NCBI GenBank assembly: GCA_016758965.1
Contig: JAEPRB010000049.1
Span: 124,001-188,000, forward strand
Reading direction: 5' to 3'
Length of the DNA stretch: 64,000 bases
From: Circinella minor
Lineage: Eukaryota; Mucoromycota; Mucoromycetes; Mucorales; Lichtheimiaceae
Positions 1 through 10,918 of this stretch are shown one piece after another (the stretch's first letter is position 1; every line of letters starts with the position of its first letter). Below the pieces are notes generated by a model that was given only the letters and a program-made list of their open reading frames with translations, made no database searches and was not told the origin of the DNA. Both the position numbers and the translations under genes were made by a program.

Positions 1-110
1 AAGACTACAATAATATTTCATATAAGGATGCAATTGAAGTCTTGCTTAAGAATCAAAATCTTGGCTCTAGAGTCTACCATGAGCTACTAGACGAAGGTTA
101 TGACTTTTAA
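1..110 (+). CDS. 3' end of an unidentified protein-coding gene (5' part outside the window)
   Basis: Reading from base 3, an open frame of 35 codons runs in from the window edge and stops at TAA 108-110. The visible tail is mixed charged and hydrophobic, ending in LLDEGYDF. It has normal amino-acid composition, unlike the AT-rich sequence that follows directly. No family can be recognised from so short a piece. The call rests only on the open frame reaching the edge, its composition and the abrupt change to non-coding texture after the stop. Confidence 0.45.
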   Translation, partial: DYNNISYKDAIEVLLKNQNLGSRVYHELLDEGYDF

Positions 111-2135
111 AAGAGATTTCTATAAGCTATTTTATTCATATTTAATATGCTATTTTAATTTTTTTTATCGTTTTGTACTATTATATTTATGTCATCTTTT
201 TTTCTAGTTTACTATGTATGACCCAATTTCTTTCTTCTTTCCTATTTATATGGCACTTTCTTACTTTGTAATTTCCTTGTTGCTTTCACTTTTTATCTGC
301 TGGTAACCATGTTATTGCCAAAGAATAAGAAGTTATAACTCTTTTCCATGCTGTTGTACGTAACTAATTTGTATTGTATACAGTTTGGCATTTCGGCCAG
401 AGGGTTCATCGCAATGGTTTGTAACCTAGATATGTTACTGCTTGCCACTTTTGCAGCAATCATTAAATTATAATAATTCAAAGACTCCAAATAAGATAAA
501 TAAGATCTGGGGTTTGTTCAAAAGCACCACTGTTGGGGTATATACAGTTATGAGCATATGAAAGTGAGGTGCCAAAATAGGAGTTGCCAAAACACTTAAG
601 AATATTCTAACGAGACCAACATGTTGCAGTGACACAAAAGTATGATTAAGTGGTCCAGTCTTCTTTGCACGTGGGAAAGAAATGTCGATCTTGTACTAGC
701 CATGTTTATCAAAATGACGACGCATTGTTTCATTATTTATATCTGTGACAGATGTCAGTTAGGTTATCACATACATTCCTTTACATTATTACAAATTGGT
801 TCCTTGTACGGCTCAAGTTGACATATTTGAAGGTTCATCTATAAAGTCGACAATAATTTTGTGACATATAGCTTGATCGCTCCATGTTAAATTTTTATAG
901 TAACAAGGAGGAGCCAGAATTTATATAAGTGGTATTCTTCTTATAATAGCTTAGTAGTTAATATTATCTAAAACAGCATCGTGTTTGGAGAATATGTAAT
1001 AAAAACGTTCATGTAATGCTTATAATGTGTTAATTAAAGTATTATTTTCAAGAACGCGGGTCAGAAACTTAAGCATGATGGCTATTGATGTCATATCACT
1101 CGAAGTTCTGTCATGTTCTTTTCCTGTAGTTTATAATTATGGTGTAATAGTTAGTTCGTTTTGATGTGAAGCAAATGCTCGTTGTAAAGTTTGTCATTAC
1201 AAAATCCTTGTTATTTGGCAAAGAGGACGACTTGATTAGGTTAAATTTTGAAAAGTTGGACAACTCCATGATTTGGATATTGAATGGAAGAAAATTGAAC
1301 ACCGACTATAAAAGATAATAAATGCAAATTACTCGCAAAGAGCAGGTCGCCGTCGGAAGTCATTGTGGGTTTTATAATAATGTGATAGATAAGACAGTAC
1401 TGTTATTATCTACTATTAATATTATTGTATGAATTGATTTGTAAATCAGCGAAAAAAGAAAAAAAAGAAAAAAGAGAAAAGGAAGAAAAGAGAGAATAAA
1501 AGGAATAATAATTGAATTTAGGATTAAATTGTTCTATCAAGTGTGAAGCTATTATGTTGTACAACAATTTTAACTGCAGCATATCACTTTTACCTTGGAA
1601 ACACTTCATGCTGTAACGATAGGTATATGGGAGTGCTGAAGTTCTTTAAAATAATATGTAAATAAACAAGTGTTCTGCGTTTTTTTTGGAATCTGATATG
1701 TTAAACAATTTACACAGCAATTTTTTAAATAAATAAAACTTTATTGATATAAATTATAAATATTGAGAATCACATCCATTATTTTTTTATATTTGGTAAG
1801 CGCTGTTCACAAGATGGGATGTCTATTATAAATAAGGTATAGACTAAATTGACATAGGGCTTAGCTTTTTTTATATAGTTGTTTCTTTTTTTTTTGTGGA
1901 ACCCCATTCCAAGCAATATATTTCAATCTTAAATAAAAAACGTCCGTCGCTTTTTTTTTATTACACATGTAACCTTAGTATGTAAATTTGAATAAGTATT
2001 CACAGATTTGGGTAAAAAGATTCATTTCTATGATGAAAAATATAAAAAGAAAAATAATGAATTTTGTCAAAAAATGACAACAAATGGAACTGCAAAAAAG
2101 AAAGAGAAATATAGTGAAGGACGTAGCTCCTAATT

Positions 2136-2167
<32 letters not shown>

Positions 2168-2371
2168 TGTTTCATGGTGATGTAAATGATGGTGATACAA
2201 AGAGACGCGTAAAGGATGGGGGAGGGACAAGTTAGAAAATAATGCGTGAGTATAAAAATATGTATATAATAAAAGTATAAGTGATGGATTTGTTACATGT
2301 ATATATTACTGTGATGAAAAAAGAAAAAAAAATACGAATAAAGAAGAGAAAAAAATATATATATGAGTTAT
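111..2371. other. Intergenic, no gene seen
   Basis: About 2.3 kb of AT-rich sequence with poly-T and poly-A runs and a TG microsatellite. The open frames here are short, low-complexity and have no recognisable domain. The last 30 or so bases are the 3' flank of the minus-strand glycosyltransferase gene. Confidence 0.7.
2136..2162. repeat. (TG)n microsatellite
   Basis: About 13 perfect TG units in intergenic DNA. The open frames running through it, with poly-Thr-His products, are artefacts of the repeat. Confidence 0.95.
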
Positions 2372-4727
2372 TTAACCCAAACTCCATTGAGTAGCCAACC
2401 AGTCGTAGGTAGCAAGTGCATCATCACTTCCACAAAATGGAGCCTTATCTTTTTGTTGAGACTAAAAAAAGTTACACATAAAAAAAGTTTAAGTTATAGA
2501 CAAAATAAAAGAAAATATAGATACCGAGGAATTTAACAATAAATAACAACTTACTCTTGGCAATGAAATGGTAGTGTCATCTGAATTAGAGTGGAAAGCA
2601 GCGAGTTTACCGTAGCCTTGGGGACTAATAATCCGATAATCCGCATATCCAAGCAACCAATTTTCAATAATAGCACTATTGGTACCTGGTGTCATTCTTT
2701 CAATGGTTACGTCGACGTGATTTTCAACTTCAATATATTTTTCAACTTGATCTGGTTCAATATGATCAACAGGTAATCCAGAAACAACAGTGGATACTGT
2801 CTTGTAATTGGCACCCAAGTATTTTTGCGCCTTTGTCATATCTTCGTTCAAAGACTTGAATTCATCACGTAATTTGATCGAATCAGTGATCATAAAATAG
2901 ACCACATGTTTATGATGAGGCTTGCGCTTAGCATCAACAAGTTGGTTTGCGCACGTCAAAAAATAGTCCCATTTATTTAAATCGTTAGAATCCATATGCG
3001 GGTTGGCAAGCGCATTGTCATCTGTACGAATCTATATATACAATAGAATGTTGATAATCCAAATTAAGTACTTTCCACACAAGTCATATACCTCCAGCAC
3101 ACGATACTAAATGAAACAAAAGTATTTATGATTATCGATAATGATACATTACCTGCATTCCAATGCTTAAAACGCTCTTCATATCAAAAAGATGGCGATA
3201 AGCATTAATAAAACGACGGGAACCAACAGTTGGACGGAATAAATAATCAGTCAAACATCCAAATGTGTTTTGCTTAGTCAAACCCATTTCGGCTAAAATC
3301 TTGGGATAAACTGCGGATTCTTTGAATGTGCGGATAATGTACCCACGATTTGAACGGACTTCGACAAACTAAGTAAAGTATGGAAAACAACCAAAGAGTA
3401 TAAACATAAGAATTCCCAAACAAAGTAAAACAGATACGCCAGCTCGATTATATTTGTTGTTTTTAGCAACAACAATCTTCCTCACGTGTTAAGATATCTT
3501 ACCGTTCCATTCCATAAGTCATCAAAGCTTTGCCTAGGTCCATCAGGAAAGAGTGTTTTGCCAAGCACAGGGTATTTTTGGTTTAGTGTATCAACCTGCT
3601 GATATGTAAAACCTTGTTCCTTGTTGGTAAATAATTGTTTCATTTCCTGTGGTTTATAAGACCAGTCCACATTAGGCTTTTCAAACAAAGTTTCCAAAGG
3701 AATAGGATTGGCATCGGCCCAATGAGCAAGATAAGCACGATTTGTCAATAAGCCATAAAAGAAGGTCGAAATCATACCTATTATTAGTTGCAATAATTTG
3801 TTTGAGTGAGTTTTAAAGTTTCGAGGCATTATATAAATTTTTCTGTACTATATACACAAAAAAAAAATAAGTTTTATTTTTTTTACCGCTCATCCGGTCA
3901 GCAGTTCCGCCACAACCACGATTGCCATTGACGGGAACTTCTTTACAAAGATATGAAATAAATAATGGTGCTTCTTCAATTTCATCGGCTTTTCCATCTC
4001 GAATAAGCTCAAGTTGTTCCAATCGACGCTGATGTAAAGCAGTATATTCATCTTGCCATTTTCCACATTTACCATCTTCATTATAAGGAGTCGCTGCGTT
4101 GAAACCATGTTCTCGATCAAACACATTTCTACAATACGAGTCAACATCTTCAGGAGCTGCTTGGTGAATAGCATTTAACAAGCTAACATCTGGGCTAGGT
4201 GGTGTATAAGTCCCGTCTTCAGTAGGGCTGATATACAATTCATCGGGAAGTATACAGGTATCATCTTGATTAGCAGTAGATTCTTCTGTAGCGATAGTGG
4301 CTTCTTCAGGAGGAATATCCAATTCGGTATCGTCTTCAAATGCTGTGGATGGTGGAGGTGCCGGAGTAGTTACTGAATCATGTTGTTGTGAGTGTTGTTG
4401 AGTCTCGGGTTGTTCGGTATTTATCTCTGGTTCTGATGACGTTACGGCATTGTCGTCAACGACATTATCACTTTGTACCTGACTCCATGTTGAATCTAGA
4501 TTGCCATCATGGTGAGTTATAAGTTTACATAAATATATAACAATGTTTTCAAAAAAATACTATTTTAAAAAAAAAACAGGACGCTTACGAGGATATACAA
4601 GGGATCCAAGTGCCATTAAGATTACTGCAATCAAACTCACAATCGTGAGTGCTTTAGCTAGCTTATATTTGAATAATAAGCCATCGCCATTTGTTCCTAG
4701 GCGCTTATAAGACGGCCCTGAAACCAT
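2372..4727 (-). CDS. Putative GT37-like fucosyltransferase, type II membrane protein (601 aa)
   Basis: Six exons on the minus strand: 4727-4589, 4495-3887, 3777-3503, 3368-3153, 3031-2555, 2461-2372. All junctions are GT-AG and the frame closes to 601 codons plus TAA. A short cytoplasmic N-terminus precedes one hydrophobic segment near residues 24-45. A Pro/Ser/Thr/Gln-rich stem of about 120 residues follows, as in Golgi type II glycosyltransferases. The lumenal part has a GCGGTADRMSG block followed by FFYGLLTNRAYLAHW. Further on comes IGMQIRTDD, split by an intron after GMQ. These resemble the acceptor/donor-site blocks of plant xyloglucan alpha-1,2-fucosyltransferases (GT37: GLGNR..., LLTNR..., GIQIR). 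Inference: it adds fucose to a Golgi-made polysaccharide or glycoprotein; Mucoromycota cell walls contain fucose. The exact donor, acceptor and linkage are unknown, and another GT-B fold family is possible. Confidence 0.65.
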
Positions 4728-5465
4728 CGATTAAATAATATATACTTTTTGTGTTATATAGGGAATTGGGTTTAGAGGGAGTCTTTTTTTCCCTCTATAT
4801 GTGTATATATATATATATATATTTGATAAACGGGGAAGGCAAAAAGAAAGATGGAAAAGGAGAGGGAAAACAGAAGTGAGGGTCGATCTTTATTTTTATT
4901 TTTTTACAGCTTTATCTGAATAAGGAAGTTGATTCATTTTCCTTTCCCCCCCAAGATTTATGGACTTGGCCCTCGTGTTCATGTCCGCTTCAGGACAGTA
5001 AGCGGTAATTGAATGAGTAAAAAAAGGCTGTCGAGAAATAGAAGATGTGGAAGAATTACACAATAAACTTGCGGGTGCGCTCGGATAAAAAAAGAGCGTT
5101 GGTTTTCCCGTTCATTAAAAAGAGTATTTCAGAGAAAGTCATGCAAAATAGAAAAGAAGAAGCATGAATTTGGCATATCTTATTTGTTTTTTTGACAGGT
5201 TTGTTTCGCTCTTGAATTCTTTATGGTTTTTTTTTGTGTTGCTGTGATCGGTTTAAAAATAGTCTAAATAAAAAACTCTGTTGCCACGGCGTTACCATAA
5301 CATAAGAAGTTTATCAGGCGTGTCAGCAGTAGAGAGAATAGGGCAACATAAGCAATGATAGTTGGCACCAGCCACATTACACACCTCTTTTCTCTTTCTT
5401 TTTTTTCCCTACACACACAGCTTGAAAAGTATAGTCTTCCTTTTTTTTTTGCTCTTTTGTGAACA
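4728..5465. promoter_or_regulatory. Divergent intergenic promoter region between the GT37-like and aftiphilin-like genes
   Basis: 738 bp separating two divergent start codons. It contains a TA run at 4804-4822, several poly-T/poly-A tracts, and a T-rich leader just upstream of the plus-strand ATG. No specific factor site can be assigned. Confidence 0.5.
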
Positions 5466-8022
5466 ATGCCTTACGGTCGTAACAACAATAAAAATGTGGA
5501 GGAAGAAGAACTTATTGAAGTGTCAAGTCCAGCATGCTACATGGGCCTAGTTGACTGGGACTATGGATTTGATAACTTTTTTAGTAAAGACATTGCTAAT
5601 CGACGACGTTCATGCCAGAAGCCGGAATCGAAACAGTTGAAATTAGAGACACAAGCTGAGGAAGATAAAAATACCGGAACATCTGGAACATCGTCTACAC
5701 CTTGTCATAACAATAACAGCAGTACTAGTAATAGCTCTAATACTAATAGTTGTGGAAACAACCAAGGAAATGCTACCACCTTGGCTACTTCTACTTCTTC
5801 CGAACCACAACAACCAAAGCAACAGCAGGACCAGCAGCAGCAGCAGCAGCAGGAACAACAGCAACAACCACCTGACCAGAAGGAAACAAATAAGCAACAA
5901 CAAAAACAACAGGACTCAATTGAAAATTTTTCTATTCTATCCAGTACTGTCATCACAGCACCGATAGGGACACAAACAAATCGAGAGCATAATAATGATA
6001 TTTTTGAAATAAAAAAAGACGGCGACGGAACGACGGAAGAATTTTCCGACTATTTCGGAGATGGTGTAAACGGAGACGAATGGACAGAAGGTGCCATTTT
6101 TGATGATGAAGATGATGACTTTGGAGAGTTAACAGAGTTCAAAGAAAATGAGGATCATAATAAGGTTAGCTATAATGATAAAATGCATGTTTATACAATA
6201 GTTTACATTTTTGTTTACATTAAATGTTTTTTATATTAATTATTAGGATACATGTGGTAGCGATTTGCTTAATGCATGGGAAAAAGTACTCACACAAGTT
6301 TATTTGGATGATACTACTATAACTGGCGACTGTCACGATGAATGGATTTCACCACACGGTCCAAAAAGCATTCGACATTATGTTTTGGAAGAAGCTCATG
6401 AGTATGCAAATTACATTTTTTTTTCAATAAAAACGACTGTTCCTTTTTCTGGCGGACTTAATTTATAGCCTATTAACCTATACTAATATCTACTCTCCTC
6501 TTCCAGGTCCGTGCACAGCAAGGTAACTTGGACCTCAGTAACTTATTCAATGGATCAAGATACTGGTATTGCACGAGTAAAATGGCCACATTCAAAAATT
6601 GAAGAAATGTATCTACATGCACTCGACTGTGAACGTCTTCAGGTAAATCAATATAAAAATTTCATGACCGCTGTCATTTTATTGTTTGTAAAACATTTCA
6701 CGTAAAAAAAGGGGCTGAAGTATTTACTCTTTTTTTGGGGGGCTTAGACAACTGCGCCATTTGTACCAGCAATGTTATCAGTTGAAAATGAAGACGACGA
6801 ATCGAGCAGTGATGATTATGATTATGATTATGATAATGATAACACTATACTGCCATCAACACCAATCCCAGAACTCCCACAAACTCCATCATCAATATCA
6901 TACGCACAGGTAGATATTTTAAGCTTTTATGTTATAAAATGATGAATGATAGGTTCTGACTGAATTCTGAAATATATTTTTTGTATGTACAAGACTTCAA
7001 CAGTCCCAACTTCTATCAAAAGTCCTCTTTTTGGAGGATTCTCTTTCTCAAAGTTGTTACCACGATTATCGACCACTTCACTTCCGCGCTCTGATTTTTC
7101 TACACCAACATCAGCCACATCCACACAACGATATTCCATTGAAAGTATACCCAGGACAAGCGATAGCACGGGTACCACATCCCCGGACAAGAATTTATCG
7201 CGTACAGCATCTCCGATACCTTACAATGCTATGACTTCACCTTCGCTTTCTCCATCATCAATCATCATACCCGAAGGCAATGTCCAGACTGAAAGCTTCA
7301 ATACCACAATATCCTCGCCAACAACTAGGTTCTATCAGAATGAAAGTATTATTCCTAAATCATCAATACATGCGAAACGATATAGTATGCCTGTTACTAC
7401 CAACAATAACAGTAATGATAATAAGGTGATATTGCCGACTTGGAAATCTAATGTACATGATGATACAGAACGAACAAAAGAAGAAAACCAACCACCACAT
7501 CCACAGCAGCAACAACAACGACGTCGTCCCATGACCATGATCGATACCACATTAGCTAACAAATCTTTCAGTATCCTTGATTTGGATGATGTTAACAATA
7601 CGACTATAATATCAACCCCGCCGCCATCTTCTAGATCATTCTCCTTTACACCTTTAGTGCCAACGCCTACTCGTGCCACGTCATTTGTCCCCTTGGTTCC
7701 AACACCTACACGTGGTACCACCTTACCAATGACGCCGAAAATGGATGAACAATGGGGAACAAATGAAGGGATTGGAGAGAAAACAGGGAATCTACATGAC
7801 CTTATCATTGGTAGTATTGATTCTCAACAACAAAAACATGATTTACCTTCACCTCTTCTTTGTGGTGCACAAAAAGAAGATAGTGATATGGAATTTGGAG
7901 AGTTTACTGAAGCAGTGGATGACGGTTTTGGAGATTTTGTATTAAGCGATGGGCAAGAGCAAGAAGATGAATGGGGGGACTGGAATGGTTGTAACACCAC
8001 CACTGCAATAACGAGCCATTAA
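5466..8022 (+). CDS. Aftiphilin-like adaptor/clathrin accessory protein (726 aa)
   Basis: Five exons: 5466-6164, 6247-6401, 6507-6642, 6748-6909, 6994-8022. Frames join cleanly to a 726-residue product. The protein is acidic and mostly disordered, with poly-Q and poly-N tracts. It carries several acidic phenylalanine motifs that match the gamma-ear/GGA-ear ligand consensus: DDFGELTEF, EFGEFTE, DGFGDFV, and a terminal WGDW. A more ordered block around residues 234-345 contains LLNAWEKVL, DEWISPHGP, VTWTSVTYS and EEMYLHALDC. It loosely resembles the clathrin-binding box region of animal aftiphilin. Inference: a trans-Golgi/endosome AP-1 accessory factor. The motif pattern is clear; the orthology is less certain because the rest is low complexity. 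AATAAAT follows the stop closely and may serve as the polyadenylation signal. Confidence 0.62.
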
Positions 8023-9248
8023 GTAAATAAATAAATATTACATATGATTGATCTATATCTATATATCTACATATTTAAATTCATCTAATTATATGGAAAA
8101 TATAACAATATCGTGAATGACAAATAACTTATCCCTTTTAAACGGGGTATAAATTCCTATGACAAAACAACTTCTTGAAAATTCCTGCACATCTAGCATG
8201 AAGTAGTAATTGAATAAAAGATAGCGAAAAGCTCTCAATTATTGGGTTGGTGAGAAGTACATGGTGCTACTTTTTGAATCGGAACTAAATATCCGCATGG
8301 CTTTTCTTATTATTCAATAAAGTAATTATTATCACTAGTTTACAACCTATCTTCTTCTGCTTTATCTTTATAATCAATGCGATAATCAACGGTGTTGAAG
8401 TGGGTGACACATTTTTAGAAAATAGTGTTGCGAGTCCTAATGCCATAATAATATCACAACAAGATTATGCGCGAATAGGGAAGGAATCAAGTTCCTATAC
8501 CAAAAGTAAATATATCTTTTTTAATCACTGTACCAGATTATGTTTCATTATAATTACTCATACACTTGTAGTTAACTGTCCATACTGGGCCATCAGATAG
8601 AAAAATCTGGGGATCGACACAAAGCTAGAACTTATATAATTCATGATATTTTCAGATCAATAGACGCCATACATAATTACAAAATCAAAACGATATACAC
8701 AGGAAAACAGCAGAGGCAGTACTTTAGAATTCATGTAACACAGCTATTTTTCTAGTGGTAAATATATCGATAGATTGTATTTTTAGTGTGCAAAAATTTC
8801 AAGACGTACTAGTTTCTTGTTATGTGGTTTGTAGTGGGGTCATGTTCGAATACAACAATAACCGTATCAATTATATGACTGAACAACAGGTAAATATGTC
8901 TTGTGTTATATTATTGATCTATACTTAGTATCAAGAATCTATAAGACATAGAGCAATAAAAATATTATTTAAATAATTTGAGCCAGTATCAAATATCAAT
9001 TATTTGCGGTTTATCGTAGAACGATATGGTTCGAGGGAAAAAACTGGGGTTTATTTAGTCGTAATGAACAGGAACAATTGGTATTGTGGTCCTATAGGCA
9101 TTAAATGACAGTTCTTAACAGCATTTGAAGTTATGACAACTCCGAGCAGAGAAATCTTCAATCGCCGCGGAATCGACACAGCTAATTTTATGGAAAGGCA
9201 AAGGGCAAGATACGTGAGTTCTCCCTCTTTAATCCAGACACTAAAAAT
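8023..9248. other. Intergenic and RACK1 5' flank
   Basis: 1.2 kb without a supported gene. A small open frame at 8400-8600 has no family features. The last 100 or so bases before the RACK1 start contain a pyrimidine-rich stretch (GTTCTCCCTCTTT). This fits the leader of a translation-machinery gene, but the transcription start is not known. Confidence 0.6.
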
Positions 9249-10766
9249 ATGGACACCTTGACTCTTCGCGGCACCCTTGAAGGTACGATAGCATCATCTA
9301 ATATAAAGCGATAAGAGAAGGATGGATGATTGATTTAAAAGAATGGATGGATGGATGGATTACGAAATTCGATAAATTATTTACAAAACACGTTTCACTA
9401 AATCTTTAATTTTTTTTTATCATTTTTATAGGCCATGGCAACTGGGGTAAGAATTAATAAATGAAAGAATAGAAAAAGTTAGAAAAAAGAGGATTGGTTT
9501 TTTTATATATTGCTGCTGTCAAGGCAACAAAAAGGCCATTGCTACTATTACAACATAGAGCTTTTCAAAATAACTTTCGAATTGGAATGAATTGAATGAA
9601 ACGAATGAAACAAAAAATGTAACCGAGGCAATATTTTCTTTGTAATATTATAGTCACTGCCATTGCTACCACCTCTGAAGCCCCTGATATGGTCTTGTCC
9701 GCTTCGCGTGGTATGTATTATTGCTTAATTATTTAAAGTGATTCAATATGCAATATCTAGCAAACAAAGAAGAACATAACCTAACTGAGATGATTTGTAC
9801 GTATTATGTTAATTTTTTATAGACAAGTCTGTCATTGTCTGGCACCTCACTCGGTAAGGATTATATTTTTTTACACATAATTGGATAAGTGGAATTTGAC
9901 ATAACTTCAGGTTATTAATTGGATGGTTATATATTATTTAAAAATTAATTAGTGACGAGGTGAACTATGGTGTTCCCCGCAAGTCCTTGTTGGGTCACAA
10001 CCACTTCGTTCAAGATCTTGCTATCTCTTCCGACGGTCAATTCGCTCTTTCCGCCTCTTGGGATAAGACCCTCCGTTTGTGGGATCTTAACACCGGCACC
10101 ACCACCCGCCGTTTCGTTGGTCACACCGGTGATGTCTTGTCCGTCAGCTTCTCCGCTGATAACCGTCAAATCGTCTCTGGTTCCCGTGACAAGTCCATCA
10201 AGTTGTGGAACACTCTTGGTGAATGCAAGTTCCAATTGACCGAAGATGGTCACAGCGACTGGGTCTCTTGCGTTCGTTTCTCCCCCAACCCTGCCAACCC
10301 TGTCATCGTTTCCGGTGGTTGGGACAAGATCGTCAAGATCTGGGATCTTACCAAGCTCAAGCTTCGCACCAACTTCATTGGTCACAACGGTTACGTCAAC
10401 ACTGTCACTGTTTCTCCCGATGGTTCCCTTTGCGCTTCCGCCGGTAAGGATGGTGTTGTTATGCTTTGGGATTTGAACGACTCCAAGCACTTGTACTCTT
10501 TGGAAGCTGGTGATGTTGTCAACGCTCTTACCTTTTCCCCCAACCGTTACTGGTTGTGCGCTGCCACTGCCTCCTCCATCAAGGTTTGGGATTTGGAAAA
10601 CAAGTCTTTGGTTGATGAACTCCGTCCTGAATTCAACCAAATTGGCAAGAGAAAGGCCCGTGATCCCGAATGTGTCTCCATTGCCTGGAGCGCTGATGGT
10701 AGCACTCTCTTCTCTGGCTACACTGATAACCTCATCCGTGTCTGGCAAGTCTCCCGTACCCTTTAA
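9249..10766 (+). CDS. RACK1: RACK1/Cpc2/Asc1, small-subunit WD40 protein (316 aa)
   Basis: Five exons: 9249-9282, 9432-9446, 9654-9710, 9823-9853, 9953-10766, giving 316 codons, the normal family length (about 314-319). Seven WD repeats are visible, with GH...WD-type blocks such as [33 protein letters not shown] and IRVWQV. RACK1 hallmarks include LEGHGNWVTAI, SASRDKSVIVW and [12 protein letters not shown]1 binds the head of the 40S subunit near mRNA exit and scaffolds signalling and quality control of stalled ribosomes. The first four exons are tiny; the second is only 15 nt. Codons are strongly biased to C/G endings (ATC, GTC, AAG, GGT), unlike neighbouring genes, a sign of very high expression. 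The gene converges on the M20 gene with 152 bp between stop codons. Confidence 0.97.
9343..9360. repeat. (ATGG)n short tandem repeat inside RACK1 intron 1
   Basis: Four to five units of GATG/ATGG in the first intron. It is short and has no evident function. Confidence 0.8.
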
Positions 10767-10918
10767 ATTGGGTCTGCCGCATTAAAAAAACTAAACATAT
10801 TGTGAAATATATTTCTCATTATAATTAAAAAAAATTGATCAAAAAACCAAAAATTTTGTTTACTATATTGTTTATTGATTTGGAAGTTTTAAATGTATTT
10901 TTGTGCTGTGTAAATAAT

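Noticed and set aside
2000..2230. Open frames with poly-Thr/His across 1975-2230
   Set aside because: They are translations of the TG microsatellite.
5643..5967. Leu/Cys-rich antisense frames
   Set aside because: Shadows of the poly-Q/poly-N coding repeats of the aftiphilin-like gene.
9283..9952. Possible box C/D snoRNA in the RACK1 introns, as in other organisms
   Set aside because: I looked for RTGATGA and CTGA boxes with terminal stems. Only a CTGAGATGATT in the third intron was found, in the wrong order.
9945..10748. 267-aa minus-strand open frame
   Set aside because: Exact antisense shadow of RACK1 exon 5, produced by its biased codon use; no family resemblance.
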